Origin: Nitrospiria bacterium
Lineage (GTDB): Bacteria > Nitrospirota > Nitrospiria > JACQBZ01
Length of the DNA stretch: 52,451 nucleotides
Direction of reading: 5' to 3'
NCBI GenBank assembly: GCA_035517655.1
Contig: DATIYJ010000064.1
Span: 1 to 52,451 of the forward strand
Position 1 is the first letter of the stretch. Each line of letters starts with the position of its first letter. Positions 32,179 to 41,085 of the stretch are shown one piece after another. The notes under the pieces are model-generated. The model was not told the origin of the DNA. It did not search any database and worked only from the letters and a program-made list of their open reading frames with translations. Position numbers and translations under genes: made by a program.

Positions 32179-33213
32179 ATGGACGCAAAAGGGATCACGC
32201 TCACGCGCCACATTCTGCTGGAACAACGCGCGCATCCGTCCGCGACGGGCGAGCTCTCGATGGTGCTCGCCCAGATCGGCCTGGTCGCCAAGATCATCGC
32301 CCGGGCGGTGAGCCGGGCCGGCTTGGTCGACATTTTGGGCGTGACCGGTGACGTCAATGTCCATGGGGAAGAGGTCAAAAGGCTGGACGAATACGCCAAC
32401 CAGACCTTCATCAACGTTTTCGGACACAGCGGACTGGTCTGCACTCTGGTCTCGGAAGAAATGGAAAAACCGAGGCATCTTTCGGAGAATTGCTCCCAGG
32501 GAAAATATACGCTTTTTTTTGATCCGCTCGACGGCTCTTCGAACATTGATGTGAACGGCACGATCGGGACGATTTTTTCGATCCATCACCGGCTCCGCGG
32601 CGATCCGCACGAGACAAACCAAGAATGGTTACGGGTCGGGTCCGATCAGGTCGTCGCCGGATACGTGATCTACGGACCGAGCACCGTCCTGATCTATACC
32701 GCCGGAAACGGCGTCCACGGATTCACGCTGGATCCTTCCATCGGTGAATTTCTTCTCTCGCATGAGAATATCCGCATCCCGTCCCGTGGCAAAACCTACA
32801 GCATTAATGAAGGCCATTATCCGGTCTGGCAAGCGCATACCCGGGCCTTTGTCGACTTTTTGAAGGAAAAGGATCCCGCCGGCGGCCGGCCCTACTCCTC
32901 ACGCTACGTCGGCTCGCTGGTGGCCGACTTTCACCGAACGCTTCTTCACGGCGGGATTTTTCTTTACCCCGGCGACACCCAAAATCCGAAGGGAAAGCTT
33001 CGGCTCCTCTACGAAGCGGCCCCGTTGGCCTTCATCGCCGAACAGGCCGGAGGCCGCGCCGGCACCGGTGAGGAAAGAATCTTGGACATCCGTCCCGTCG
33101 AACTTCATCAGAAGGTCCCGCTGCTCATCGGGAGCCCGGAAGAGATGGCCCTGGCGGAAGCATTTTTCAAGGGGCGCAAGAAGCGAGTTATTGAAAGGAG
33201 AAAGCAACCGTAG
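32179..33213 (+). CDS. fbp: Fructose-1,6-bisphosphatase class I
   Basis: Hydrolyses fructose 1,6-bisphosphate in gluconeogenesis or the Calvin cycle. 344 residues with the metal and substrate site LVSEEMEKP, FFDPLDGSSNIDVNGTIG, the Arg/Tyr region SSRYVGSLVADFHRTLLHGG and the C-terminal KLRLLYEAAPLAFIAEQAGG. All class I signatures are intact. GGAGGA precedes the ATG. Together with rpe it indicates sugar-phosphate cycling. It follows the structured leader. Confidence 0.96.
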   Translation: MDAKGITLTRHILLEQRAHPSATGELSMVLAQIGLVAKIIARAVSRAGLVDILGVTGDVNVHGEEVKRLDEYANQTFINVFGHSGLVCTLVSEEMEKPRHLSENCSQGKYTLFFDPLDGSSNIDVNGTIGTIFSIHHRLRGDPHETNQEWLRVGSDQVVAGYVIYGPSTVLIYTAGNGVHGFTLDPSIGEFLLSHENIRIPSRGKTYSINEGHYPVWQAHTRAFVDFLKEKDPAGGRPYSSRYVGSLVADFHRTLLHGGIFLYPGDTQNPKGKLRLLYEAAPLAFIAEQAGGRAGTGEERILDIRPVELHQKVPLLIGSPEEMALAEAFFKGRKKRVIERRKQP

Positions 33214-33230
33214 TTCGAACGGGTGCCTTG

Positions 33231-34673
33231 ATGGAAGCCTTTGACCTGGTCGTGATCGGCGGCGGAGCGGGAGGCTTGGTGACCGCGAGCGGCGCAGCTC
33301 GCCTGGGCGCGAAGGTGGCCCTCATCGAACGGGAGCGCTTCGGCGGCGAGTGTCTTTGGACCGGATGCGTTCCCAGCAAGGCCTTGATCCGGTCGGCGAA
33401 GATCAAGCACCTGATGGAGCATGCCGGCTCATACGGCTTCAGGGATCAGCCGGTTTCGGTCGAGTTTGACCGGGTGATGCGGCATATGCGTGACGTGATC
33501 ATGACCATCCAGCCCCACGACGATCCGGACCGGTTTCGAAAGATGGGGGTGGAGGTGATCCAGGGCCGGGCCGCGTTCTCCGGCCCCGACCGTCTGGAAG
33601 TGAACGGCCGCGTCCTGAAATCGAGGCGGTTCTGCATTGCGGTCGGCGCCGGTCCGCTCATCCCTCCGGTCGACGGGCTCGACCGTGTGCCGTACATGAC
33701 CCATCTGAATTTCTTCGACCAGTCCCGGAAGCCGGAACATCTCATCGTGATGGGCGGAGGTCCCGTCGGATGCGAGATGGGACAGACCTTTCATCGGCTG
33801 GGAAGCCGCGTCACGATCATCGAGGCGCTGGACCGTATTCTCCATAAAGACGATCGGGAGACGACCAACCGGCTTCATGAAATTTTGGTGAAGGAAGGGC
33901 TGCGGATTGAGCTGAACGCAAAGGCCGAGAAGGTCGAACGGGAAGGCGAGCGGATCCGACTCCGTTGCGGGCGGGAGGGCCAATCCTTTTCGGTGGAAGG
34001 AGATGCGTTGCTGATCGCGGCCGGAAAACGTCCAAGGGTGGAAGGGCTCGGTCTGGCCGAGGCGGGCGTCGAGTTCGATCATGGGGGGATCAAGGTGGAC
34101 CGGTGCATGCGGACGACCAATCCGCGGGTTTTTGCCTGCGGCGACGTGACGGGCGGTTTTCCGTTTACGCATATGGCGGAATACCAGGCCGGGTTGGTTG
34201 TGGCCAATGCGCTGGTCCCGTTTCTCAGGCGCAAGGCGGATTATTCGGTGGTTCCCTGGTGCACTTTTACCGATCCGGAGCTGGCCCAGGTCGGTCTGAC
34301 CGAAGAGCAGGCCCAGCGACGGTTCGGCGAAGGCGGGTACCGGGTGTGGCGGTTTGCCGTGGCCGACAACGACCGGCATATCATCGATGGAGAGAAGCAG
34401 GGAACCGTAAAGCTGCTCACGCGGCCGAACGGCCGGATCATCGGCTGCACGATCTTGAGCGCCAACGCGGGGGACCTGATCCATGAATACGCGCTGGCGC
34501 TTAGGAAAAAGGGAACGGTGGCCGATATATCGGGGATGATCCATGTCTATCCCACGCGGGCCCAGGCGAACAAACGGGCGAGCGATCAATATTTTGCCGA
34601 GAAGTTCTTTGGCGGTCGGATTCCAAAGGTTCTCTCCTGGTGGCTGAGACGGGTTCGTCCCAAGACAACCTAA
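33231..34673 (+). CDS. FAD-dependent pyridine nucleotide-disulfide oxidoreductase (MerA/Lpd-like)
   Basis: 480 residues: FAD motif FDLVVIGGGAGGLVTASGAA, the redox disulfide GGECLWTGCVPSKALI, an NAD(P) motif HLIVMGGGPVGCEMGQTFHR, the second FAD motif RVFACGDVTGGFPFTHMAEY and a C-terminal dimerisation domain ending in the HVYPTRAQANKRASDQ helix. It lacks the N-terminal metal-binding domain and the C-terminal Cys pair of mercuric reductase, so the substrate is open. A TTG just before the ATG is an alternative start. It follows fbp by 17 bases and is probably co-transcribed. Confidence 0.88.
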   Translation: MEAFDLVVIGGGAGGLVTASGAARLGAKVALIERERFGGECLWTGCVPSKALIRSAKIKHLMEHAGSYGFRDQPVSVEFDRVMRHMRDVIMTIQPHDDPDRFRKMGVEVIQGRAAFSGPDRLEVNGRVLKSRRFCIAVGAGPLIPPVDGLDRVPYMTHLNFFDQSRKPEHLIVMGGGPVGCEMGQTFHRLGSRVTIIEALDRILHKDDRETTNRLHEILVKEGLRIELNAKAEKVEREGERIRLRCGREGQSFSVEGDALLIAAGKRPRVEGLGLAEAGVEFDHGGIKVDRCMRTTNPRVFACGDVTGGFPFTHMAEYQAGLVVANALVPFLRRKADYSVVPWCTFTDPELAQVGLTEEQAQRRFGEGGYRVWRFAVADNDRHIIDGEKQGTVKLLTRPNGRIIGCTILSANAGDLIHEYALALRKKGTVADISGMIHVYPTRAQANKRASDQYFAEKFFGGRIPKVLSWWLRRVRPKTT

Positions 34674-34895
34674 AACAAACGACTTTAATCCTGTTCCATC
34701 GGCGGGTCCTGTCCTTTGGCAGCCCCATCCGTCCTCACTGCGTACTCTCCGATGTTTTATTCGGGGAATCACACGAAAGAGCCCTTGGCCTTTCCGTTGC
34801 GGGCGGACAGGGCGCCCCGCCTTCGGCCACCCGCCGGATGTCACTCTAAAGTGGTCGTTTGTATTAGTTGACCGGCGGAGAGATGCGATCGCCCC

Positions 34896-35471
34896 ATGCC
34901 ATATCGAAAACGACCGGAACATCTTGAAGCTCTCTCTGTATTCCTGGGATTGAGCCTATTCCTCTTCCTGGGTTGTGCTGCGGGCGGCGCCGGGACGGGA
35001 TCACTGACTTCGGAGGAGCGTCAGAAAATTACGGAACTGGTTCTCTCCGTGGCCGAAGACCCGGAGGAGACCCTTCAACCGTCGCGGGACGAGCTCTGGG
35101 CTATTCTGAAAAAGCACGGCTCGCCTTCCGGCCGGGAGCTCGAAGAGCTGAAAGCCCAATTTCTGGTCATCGGCCGCGGCCATCGCCTCTTTTGGTTGGA
35201 TGCCCGTGAAGCTTTGCGGAGCCACCGGATGGTGAAGAGCCCGGACCGGGCTCGATGGGAGGAAACGCTGGCCGGAGCCGGATGGCTTTCCGAACCGCAA
35301 CGGGCCCGTTTCGATGTTCTCATGAAACAGGTGATCGATGAGGAGCCGATTTCGTCCAACCACGGGGCGGACGTTTCGCTGAGCCGGCAGATGGTGGATG
35401 AAATCGTGAACGGCTGGGATGAGCGCGAGCTGGAGCATTCCGTGGCCGATCTCCTGAAGCCGCCGAAATGA
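34896..35471 (+). CDS. Lipoprotein of unknown function
   Basis: 191 residues with a hydrophobic segment and lipobox (LGLSLFLFLGCAAGG). The mature region is mostly helical and charged (TSEERQKITELVLSVAEDPE, then ARWEETLAGAGWLSEPQRAR). No family recognised. The 222 bases upstream hold no gene and no clear promoter. The gene converges on the hydrolase gene 10 bases away. Confidence 0.7.
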   Translation: MPYRKRPEHLEALSVFLGLSLFLFLGCAAGGAGTGSLTSEERQKITELVLSVAEDPEETLQPSRDELWAILKKHGSPSGRELEELKAQFLVIGRGHRLFWLDAREALRSHRMVKSPDRARWEETLAGAGWLSEPQRARFDVLMKQVIDEEPISSNHGADVSLSRQMVDEIVNGWDERELEHSVADLLKPPK

Positions 35472-35481
35472 TTGAATCGCG

Positions 35482-36444
35482 TTACTCTTTTTTCCGCAAT
35501 CCAAACACCTTCTGGAAATGGGCGAGGGCCAGACGTTGGGCGTAATCGAAAAAAAGCCCGGCGGAATAATGTCCCGTGGGAAGCATGACCATCGAGGGTT
35601 CGCCGGCGGCTTTCCAGAGGGCCATGGCGTACCGTCGTCTGATCACATGGTCAAAATAAGCGTTGATCATCAGGATCCGGTTCGGATCGAGTCGGCTGGC
35701 ATAGGTGAGGGGATCCACGTTGCGAAGGCGATGTCCGACCTCGGCGAGAAGCTCCTCCGGAGTCAAGTCCTCTTCTTCTTCGATCCGGTCTCGGAGCGAG
35801 ACCACGGTGGGCTCCGTGGATGAGAAAAGGATGCCGGCCAAGTCTCCGCCTCCCAGAATAAAAACCCCGGCCTGGATCCTCGGGTCCGCTCCGGCGACGA
35901 CGCTGCTGATGATCGCCCCCATACTGACTCCGACGATCCCGATGCGCTGGCGGTCCACAAAAGTCCGGGCATCGAGCCAGTCGATTCCTTCCATCACGTC
36001 GATCACGTCGTCCCTCAGCAGCGATTCAAAGCGGGTCAGCGCATCGTCGCTGTTTTTGGCCAGGACCAGATGTCCGTGACTCTGGAATCGGAGGCAGATA
36101 AACCCCTCCTGGGCAAAAAAATGGGCCATCTGTTTCGTGTAGTACTCGCCCTGCGTGATCGGGTGAATGATGACGACGGGAGCGGTCTGAATGTGATCGG
36201 GAAGATACAGGAAAGCCACGTGGTGTTTGAATTGGAGCTTTTGTATCGTGTAGCCGTCGCGATCCCGTTGGGAAAGGAGCCGGGGAGCCGCGAGGGACGG
36301 GTCGGTGTGGAAATAATCGGGATCGATCGAAGCGACGGGCGGCGATTCGGAACGAGTGCTGTACTGGCCGTAATAAAGACAGCCGGTCAGGGTGATGACC
36401 AGGGCGAAGAACGAGGGGATCGTAAGGCGACGGAACATTGACAT
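35482..36444 (-). CDS. Alpha/beta-hydrolase lipoprotein
   Basis: 320 residues: signal peptide with lipobox LTGC, then an alpha/beta-hydrolase fold. The nucleophile elbow is GVSMG (RIGIVGVSMGAIISSVVAG), the oxyanion region PVVIIHPITQGEYYTKQMAH, and a late His in LPTGHYSAGLFFDYAQRLAL could be the catalytic base. It is a secreted esterase, lipase or dienelactone-hydrolase-like enzyme; the substrate is unknown. It starts four bases after the upstream lipoprotein gene, so the two form an operon. Confidence 0.82.
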   Translation of the reverse strand: MSMFRRLTIPSFFALVITLTGCLYYGQYSTRSESPPVASIDPDYFHTDPSLAAPRLLSQRDRDGYTIQKLQFKHHVAFLYLPDHIQTAPVVIIHPITQGEYYTKQMAHFFAQEGFICLRFQSHGHLVLAKNSDDALTRFESLLRDDVIDVMEGIDWLDARTFVDRQRIGIVGVSMGAIISSVVAGADPRIQAGVFILGGGDLAGILFSSTEPTVVSLRDRIEEEEDLTPEELLAEVGHRLRNVDPLTYASRLDPNRILMINAYFDHVIRRRYAMALWKAAGEPSMVMLPTGHYSAGLFFDYAQRLALAHFQKVFGLRKKE

Positions 36445-36448
36445 GGAT

Positions 36449-37084
36449 TCAGATTAATTGTTTGATGAGTTCTTGCCAGGCCCGCGTGGCGACCTCTTCA
36501 AAAGTGATCGGTCTTTCTCGGACGTCCTCGCCGGCGAGCGTAACCTCGGAGGAGGCCTCCCAAGCGACCTCTCCCGATCGGACATCCCAGATCTGGGCAA
36601 AGACCCGAAGCGTGGACGATCGGGTCTCCAAAAACCGTATCCCCAAAAACGAAAATCGGGTCGAGGTGTCCTGTGTATATTGTAGCAGACTGAGCTGGAT
36701 CAGATAGCCCACCCCGAGGGCTTCACCGATTCGATTCAGACTTTCTTTTCGCAAAATGCCGGATGTCTCGTAATCCCGGATCATATTGGTATATTCATCC
36801 GCCAGATTGGCACGGTTGAGAAGGCCGATGGCCTCCTGGGGCGGAATTTGCGGGATTTCCGGATGGATCGTCCGCAGGGCCTTGGCAAAGGGGTCGCCCA
36901 GAACTCTTCGATATCCGTTCCCACCGGTGGCCGAAACGATGCCGACCTTGCGGTCTTCAAGATTCTGATGCGTGAAACGTGGGGCCCGTTCCAATTCCAT
37001 CGCATTGGAATGGAACTGCGTCAAAGGGCCGGCGCAGGCCGCAAGTCCGATGCACAGAGTGATTCCGGGGAAAATTTTTTTCAT
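36449..37084 (-). CDS. Lipoprotein of unknown function
   Basis: 211 residues with signal peptide MKKIFPGITLCIGLAACAGP (lipobox LAAC). The mature part, APRFTHQNLEDRKVGIVSAT then LNRIGEALGVGYLIQLSLLQ and LRVFAQIWDVRSGEVAWEAS, resembles the LpoB/CsgG-like or periplasmic-binding fold in which a lipoprotein reports on stress or activates a partner; this is a fold-level guess. Start at 37084 chosen for the signal peptide. A frame open ten codons upstream is non-coding. Operon with the alpha/beta-hydrolase gene. Confidence 0.72.
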   Translation of the reverse strand: MKKIFPGITLCIGLAACAGPLTQFHSNAMELERAPRFTHQNLEDRKVGIVSATGGNGYRRVLGDPFAKALRTIHPEIPQIPPQEAIGLLNRANLADEYTNMIRDYETSGILRKESLNRIGEALGVGYLIQLSLLQYTQDTSTRFSFLGIRFLETRSSTLRVFAQIWDVRSGEVAWEASSEVTLAGEDVRERPITFEEVATRAWQELIKQLI

Positions 37085-37150
37085 TCCGACTCTGAAAATG
37101 GATTGGAAACGCACAATGGGAGGCAGTATACCTTGTTTAGAGGCTTTCTG

Positions 37151-38533
37151 TCATCGGTCTCTGACGCGATGCGGCGGATCGAGTCCATCCGTCATTTTCT
37201 CGAGGATATAGGTCAGGTAGTCCTCCATGTACGGGCCGTTGAAGGACATAAACGCCTCATAGGCCGGGGAGGCGTAGTATTTGTCCGAAATAACGTAGCC
37301 GACGTAGCTGTCCGAAAAACCGACGACCATGGCTTCGAACCCTTTGGTCCGGGCGTACTGCTTGAGCGTTATGCCGATCTCGGAGCCCAGGTCGCAGGGG
37401 ACTCCGAAGAGAAGAGTTGGGCCGATTTGGACGACTTGGATCAACGCGGTGTCGCTCAGCAAGGCCCGCCCCATCCAGACGGGCAGACGGCGGGAGGCGT
37501 TCAGTTTGATTTGCGGCGGCGGGAGTTCCATCCGGATCATCCGGCTGGAAATTTCGACACGGTCTTGGGCCGGCTCGCGGCCCCCGGCCCTCTGGATCCG
37601 TTCGGCCAGGTCCCGCCCCATCCGTTCGGCGCGCTCAAAAACATTGTGTCCATCGGGAGGCCGGGGTCGTTGATCCGCCACGGCCCCCGAGGTATAGAGG
37701 GCGACAAGATCCGGATCGTCCGGTTTCACCCGTTCTTCAAGGACGCGGCTCACCACGGCCGGAAAGTCTCCCGAGAGCAAGCGGTTGGTGCTGCGCAGCA
37801 AGGTGGGATGAGCTGAAAAGTTGACCAGATAGGCCAGGGTCCGGCCTTCCGGCGATTTAAACACCAGAAAGCTCAACTCCGGATCGGTGGGGCCTCCCTT
37901 GATCATGCGATTCATGATCCGGTCCCCCGCATCGACGCGGCCGTAGGACACGGAGGCCGGCCGAAGACGGCGATACGCCTGGACCGCGGCCCTGGCCACA
38001 CGGCTCGTCGTCATTTCAAAAATGCCGTCGTTGTAAGGCCCCGCCGCCAGACTTTCCCAGAAACGTTTTCCGAGATTTCCCGGCCCGGAATGGGTATGCG
38101 TGGCCGAAATCAGCAGATGATCTTCCGGGATCGGAATCTCGGCGCGGACTTTTTGAGAGATGGAATAAAAAAAATCGTCCGTCACGGCGAGAAGATCCAC
38201 GCTCACCAGAACGACCGTCTCCCGGTCGTCGGACATCGCGAGCGCGCGGGCCATGATGGGGTCGTGGACGCCGGTGGAAATCCGGGCCCCGTAGGCGGCC
38301 AGCGGAAGGCCGACGGGGGGCGTGATCTCGATTTTCGCCGTTCCGATCCGGAAGGGACCGCGGGCATGTTCCGCCGGCGGGGTCCGGGGCAACGCGTCCA
38401 GCGTATGGGCGGTTCGATGAAAGAAGGGCTGTCGGTCGATCGGCGTGTAATCGATGGAGAGGCATCCGGTCAACGATAAGGCGATGACGGCGAGAACAAA
38501 GCAACAGATGTGTTGGGCCCGGCCCGTTATCAT
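37151..38533 (-). CDS. Neutral/alkaline ceramidase-like lipoprotein
   Basis: 460 residues: lipobox LTGC signal peptide, then the neutral/alkaline non-lysosomal ceramidase N-terminal domain with IGTAKIEITPPVGLPLAAYG, a metal region ISATHTHSGPGN, and NFSAHPTLL in which the His would complete the zinc site. The C-terminal accessory domain of true ceramidases is not clearly recognisable. Predicted hydrolysis of an N-acyl amide in the envelope. It is paralogous to the next gene upstream, 39 bases away. Confidence 0.82.
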   Translation of the reverse strand: MITGRAQHICCFVLAVIALSLTGCLSIDYTPIDRQPFFHRTAHTLDALPRTPPAEHARGPFRIGTAKIEITPPVGLPLAAYGARISTGVHDPIMARALAMSDDRETVVLVSVDLLAVTDDFFYSISQKVRAEIPIPEDHLLISATHTHSGPGNLGKRFWESLAAGPYNDGIFEMTTSRVARAAVQAYRRLRPASVSYGRVDAGDRIMNRMIKGGPTDPELSFLVFKSPEGRTLAYLVNFSAHPTLLRSTNRLLSGDFPAVVSRVLEERVKPDDPDLVALYTSGAVADQRPRPPDGHNVFERAERMGRDLAERIQRAGGREPAQDRVEISSRMIRMELPPPQIKLNASRRLPVWMGRALLSDTALIQVVQIGPTLLFGVPCDLGSEIGITLKQYARTKGFEAMVVGFSDSYVGYVISDKYYASPAYEAFMSFNGPYMEDYLTYILEKMTDGLDPPHRVRDR

Positions 38534-38572
38534 GGATCAACCGCAGGTGTGGTTGCGCGCGCGGGCCCCGTT

Positions 38573-40300
38573 CTACGGTCCGCTCTTAATCAGTTCGATG
38601 AGGGCTTGGGTGACCATCGGGGCCATCCTCGAGCTGGTGGAAAGCGTTTCCTCGTAATGGTCTTTGGAGCCGCACCGGTCGACGCCGAAAACCGGCGCGG
38701 GATGATAGGTCGGAAAAACAAAATCGTTGGCCGGAACAATGTAGCCGAGTTCGTCGTTGGCGAGGCCGAATAAAAACGAATACGGAGCGGTCAGAAATTC
38801 CTTTAGGACCGGTTCTCTTGCGACGCCGGGGTGGGCGGCCGCGATCCGTTCCTTTCCGATCCCGTCGATGCTTTTTTTCCGGTCCGTCACCTTCCAGCAG
38901 GTATCCGTGTCCTCCAGATAGCCTCCCAGCGCGATTTCCGGGAAGAGCTCCCCGGGCACCGTGATCATCTGCGCCAGGGCACGATCGATCGTCCCGGGCT
39001 GAGGGCTCTTGGCGTCCGGCCGTCCCCGGAGGGTGATGAGATCCACCTCGGTCTGGACATCCTGTCCGACGGCGGGGAGTTTTATCGGCCGGCCGTCCGT
39101 GTACGTTTCGCGTTGAATCACGCCTTTTGAGATGAGGGTCTGCAGATAGCGGTTGTCCAGCGGCAGCATGAACGTTTTTGTCTTCACATCCAACCCCTCT
39201 ACGGAAACCGGCGTCGACCCCCGGAGCGATTCCAGGACGGCTCCGGCGATCAACTCTCCGATGCGTTGCATCTTTTCCCAAGACCGTTGCGGCAAAACCG
39301 TTCCGGACTCGTCTTTGACCTTTGTACGCAAGGTGGTCATGAGACCCCCGACCGCGCCGTTGATGTAAATGGCGATGCCTCCGATGCCTTGCACCGTCCG
39401 ACCCTGAAGGGTGAACCCGCCCTTTTCGATTCCTTCGCGCAGATAGTGGGGAAAGTCGGATGAGATCAAACTGCCCTGACCGCCCGATGTTTCCGGATGG
39501 ATGGCGCCGTTTACCACGGTGGCGATGGTATGCCCCTGTAAATCTTCCAGTCGCAGGACGTTCAGGCGCTTGTCGAGCACGATCGGATCCCGCAGATCCG
39601 CGATAATCTGTCCGTACGACTCCGGCAGGGTGGTTTCGGCGAGCGAGAGACGGGCCGGCTGGAGCCGGCGGTCGGCTTCGCGAAGCGCCGCGAGGGTCTG
39701 GCTCCGTATATACTGCATCAGGCGCGGATCTTTCCCGTCCGTGAACGGATTGGGTCCCCAGAGTCCGACCGTGTCCGGACCTTCGTGCGTGTGCGTGCTG
39801 GCCACGATCAATTGACGGAACCCCAGATCCGCCGCTTCCTTTCGCATCGCCTGGACTTCCGGGTACAAATATCCCACCACATCGAGGGCGACCAGGGCCA
39901 GTTTCACATCGCCGGATTGAAGGATCAGGACCCGCGTCCAGAGCGGATCATGCACGCCGGTGGCGGTGTAATACGATTTTTTATGTTTGAACCCTGCGAG
40001 AAACGGTCCGTCCCACTTTCCGTTATGATTCGTGTCTTCAAACCGGTCCGACGGGGCGGACGGATTCAGGGGATTCGGCGCGTCGTAGCGGCCGTTCCCG
40101 TTGTCGTCCGTGTAAGGTTCCTGCCAGAGACGGCCCTGTTCATCCACCGGCGTGATGGGAAGCGCGGCGGCGCCGGCCAGCAGCGCGGGCGCCGCGGGCG
40201 TCGTCGGTTCTTGTGCGGGGTTTGGAAGGGCCGGGAAGGCCGGCAGGAGCGACAGGACCACAACGGCGATCGTTAAACGGGTCATTCCCAATAGGTTCAT
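38573..40300 (-). CDS. Neutral/alkaline ceramidase-like exported protein with Asp/Asn-rich loops
   Basis: 575 residues: signal peptide (LTIAVVVLSLLPAFPALPNP), the ceramidase-type start AGAAALPITPVDEQGR, an insertion with two calcium-loop-like segments (DDNGNGRYDA and DTNHNGKWDG, both dockerin-like), then the metal motif IVASTHTHEGPDTVG and NGAIHPETSGGQ. The latter His corresponds to that in the neighbouring paralogue. Calcium may stabilise the fold. It heads the two-gene ceramidase-like unit, with a promoter directly before the ATG. Confidence 0.82.
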   Translation of the reverse strand: MNLLGMTRLTIAVVVLSLLPAFPALPNPAQEPTTPAAPALLAGAAALPITPVDEQGRLWQEPYTDDNGNGRYDAPNPLNPSAPSDRFEDTNHNGKWDGPFLAGFKHKKSYYTATGVHDPLWTRVLILQSGDVKLALVALDVVGYLYPEVQAMRKEAADLGFRQLIVASTHTHEGPDTVGLWGPNPFTDGKDPRLMQYIRSQTLAALREADRRLQPARLSLAETTLPESYGQIIADLRDPIVLDKRLNVLRLEDLQGHTIATVVNGAIHPETSGGQGSLISSDFPHYLREGIEKGGFTLQGRTVQGIGGIAIYINGAVGGLMTTLRTKVKDESGTVLPQRSWEKMQRIGELIAGAVLESLRGSTPVSVEGLDVKTKTFMLPLDNRYLQTLISKGVIQRETYTDGRPIKLPAVGQDVQTEVDLITLRGRPDAKSPQPGTIDRALAQMITVPGELFPEIALGGYLEDTDTCWKVTDRKKSIDGIGKERIAAAHPGVAREPVLKEFLTAPYSFLFGLANDELGYIVPANDFVFPTYHPAPVFGVDRCGSKDHYEETLSTSSRMAPMVTQALIELIKSGP

Positions 40301-40306
40301 TGCTAA

Positions 40307-40315
40307 ATTATAGCA
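40307..40315 (-). promoter_or_regulatory. Extended -10 promoter of the ceramidase-like pair
   Basis: TGC-TATAAT on the minus strand (40315-40307), an extended -10, then TTAGCA and the ATG at 40300: six bases, no Shine-Dalgarno. No good -35 is present. Confidence 0.6.
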
Positions 40316-40381
40316 CAGACCATTTCCGGTAAGGCGGTTTCGGGCCTTGTGTAAAAAATAGAATCCTAAGCGGCCGAAGGA

Positions 40382-41038
40382 TCATTTGGGTGGAAGCACT
40401 CTTAAGATCGAACTGTTGTATAAAAGTCCGGCTTCACTCTGATCCATCAGCCCGTAGGCAAAAAGTTCGAACAGGAACGCCGCCTGGAACGCGTAGGCTC
40501 CTCGATCCGTAGGGTCGCAGGCCGGCACGTTCTGAAGGTCCATCTCGGGTTGCCGCGATGATATAAATTTAAAACCCTTGGGGCATTGAACGTGTTCATA
40601 TCCATCATCGTCGGAGTGACGGGCCTCATGAATCAGCGTGTAAAGCCTCTCCAGGGGGCTTGTCCGGGTGAAAAAAACGTCGCCCACGATGAAATCCCCC
40701 TTGTTCTGGTTCACGGCGACGGTCCAGGAATTACGGTACGAAATGTTGTGGATGCGGGCTAACAGCCAACGGGAAAGCTCCGGGCCGTCGAACGGAAAAC
40801 CGAACAGCTCCTTGAAACGGGTCAATCGGCGATACAGATCGTTCTTGATTTTCAAATCTCCGGGCTTCAGCGACCGGAGTTGATTGATGGTCGACTCCAG
40901 ATCGAGAATCCGCTCCTCCGATAGTCCCGAAAGCGCGATATGGTAGTTCTCCCAGTAAGGCTCCCTGGCCGCGACGGTCCCCGCGTCGAACGCAACAAGG
41001 AGGAAGAAGAAGCAGGCGGAAAACGCGATCCTATTCAT
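40382..41038 (-). CDS. Exported HExxH metallopeptidase-like protein
   Basis: 218 residues with signal peptide (MNRIAFSACFFFLLVAFDAG, cleavage after VAA). The zinc-type motif HEARH is at 137-141 in LIHEARHSDDDGYEHVQ, with acidic residues just after that could supply a third ligand. Four or more Cys (QCP, PACDP) might form disulfides. No named family recognised. It follows the Lnb-like gene by 47 bases. Frames open upstream would overlap the Lnb-like gene; the start chosen gives the signal peptide. Confidence 0.7.
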   Translation of the reverse strand: MNRIAFSACFFFLLVAFDAGTVAAREPYWENYHIALSGLSEERILDLESTINQLRSLKPGDLKIKNDLYRRLTRFKELFGFPFDGPELSRWLLARIHNISYRNSWTVAVNQNKGDFIVGDVFFTRTSPLERLYTLIHEARHSDDDGYEHVQCPKGFKFISSRQPEMDLQNVPACDPTDRGAYAFQAAFLFELFAYGLMDQSEAGLLYNSSILRVLPPK

Positions 41039-41085
41039 GAGCGACCGCGGTTTGTGTTTTCCATTGAACATTGGATTCAACATCA

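Noticed and set aside
33231-34673. Mercuric reductase (merA)
   Set aside because: There is no N-terminal heavy-metal domain, no C-terminal Cys pair and no mer operon, so only the broader flavin disulfide oxidoreductase family is supported.
34674-34895. Possible gene or RNA between the oxidoreductase and the lipoprotein
   Set aside because: No frame over about 60 codons, no tRNA and no stable terminator found.
33429-34922. Long open frame antisense to the disulfide oxidoreductase
   Set aside because: It has no recognisable domains and mirrors the codon structure of a well-supported gene; GC-rich codon bias creates such frames.
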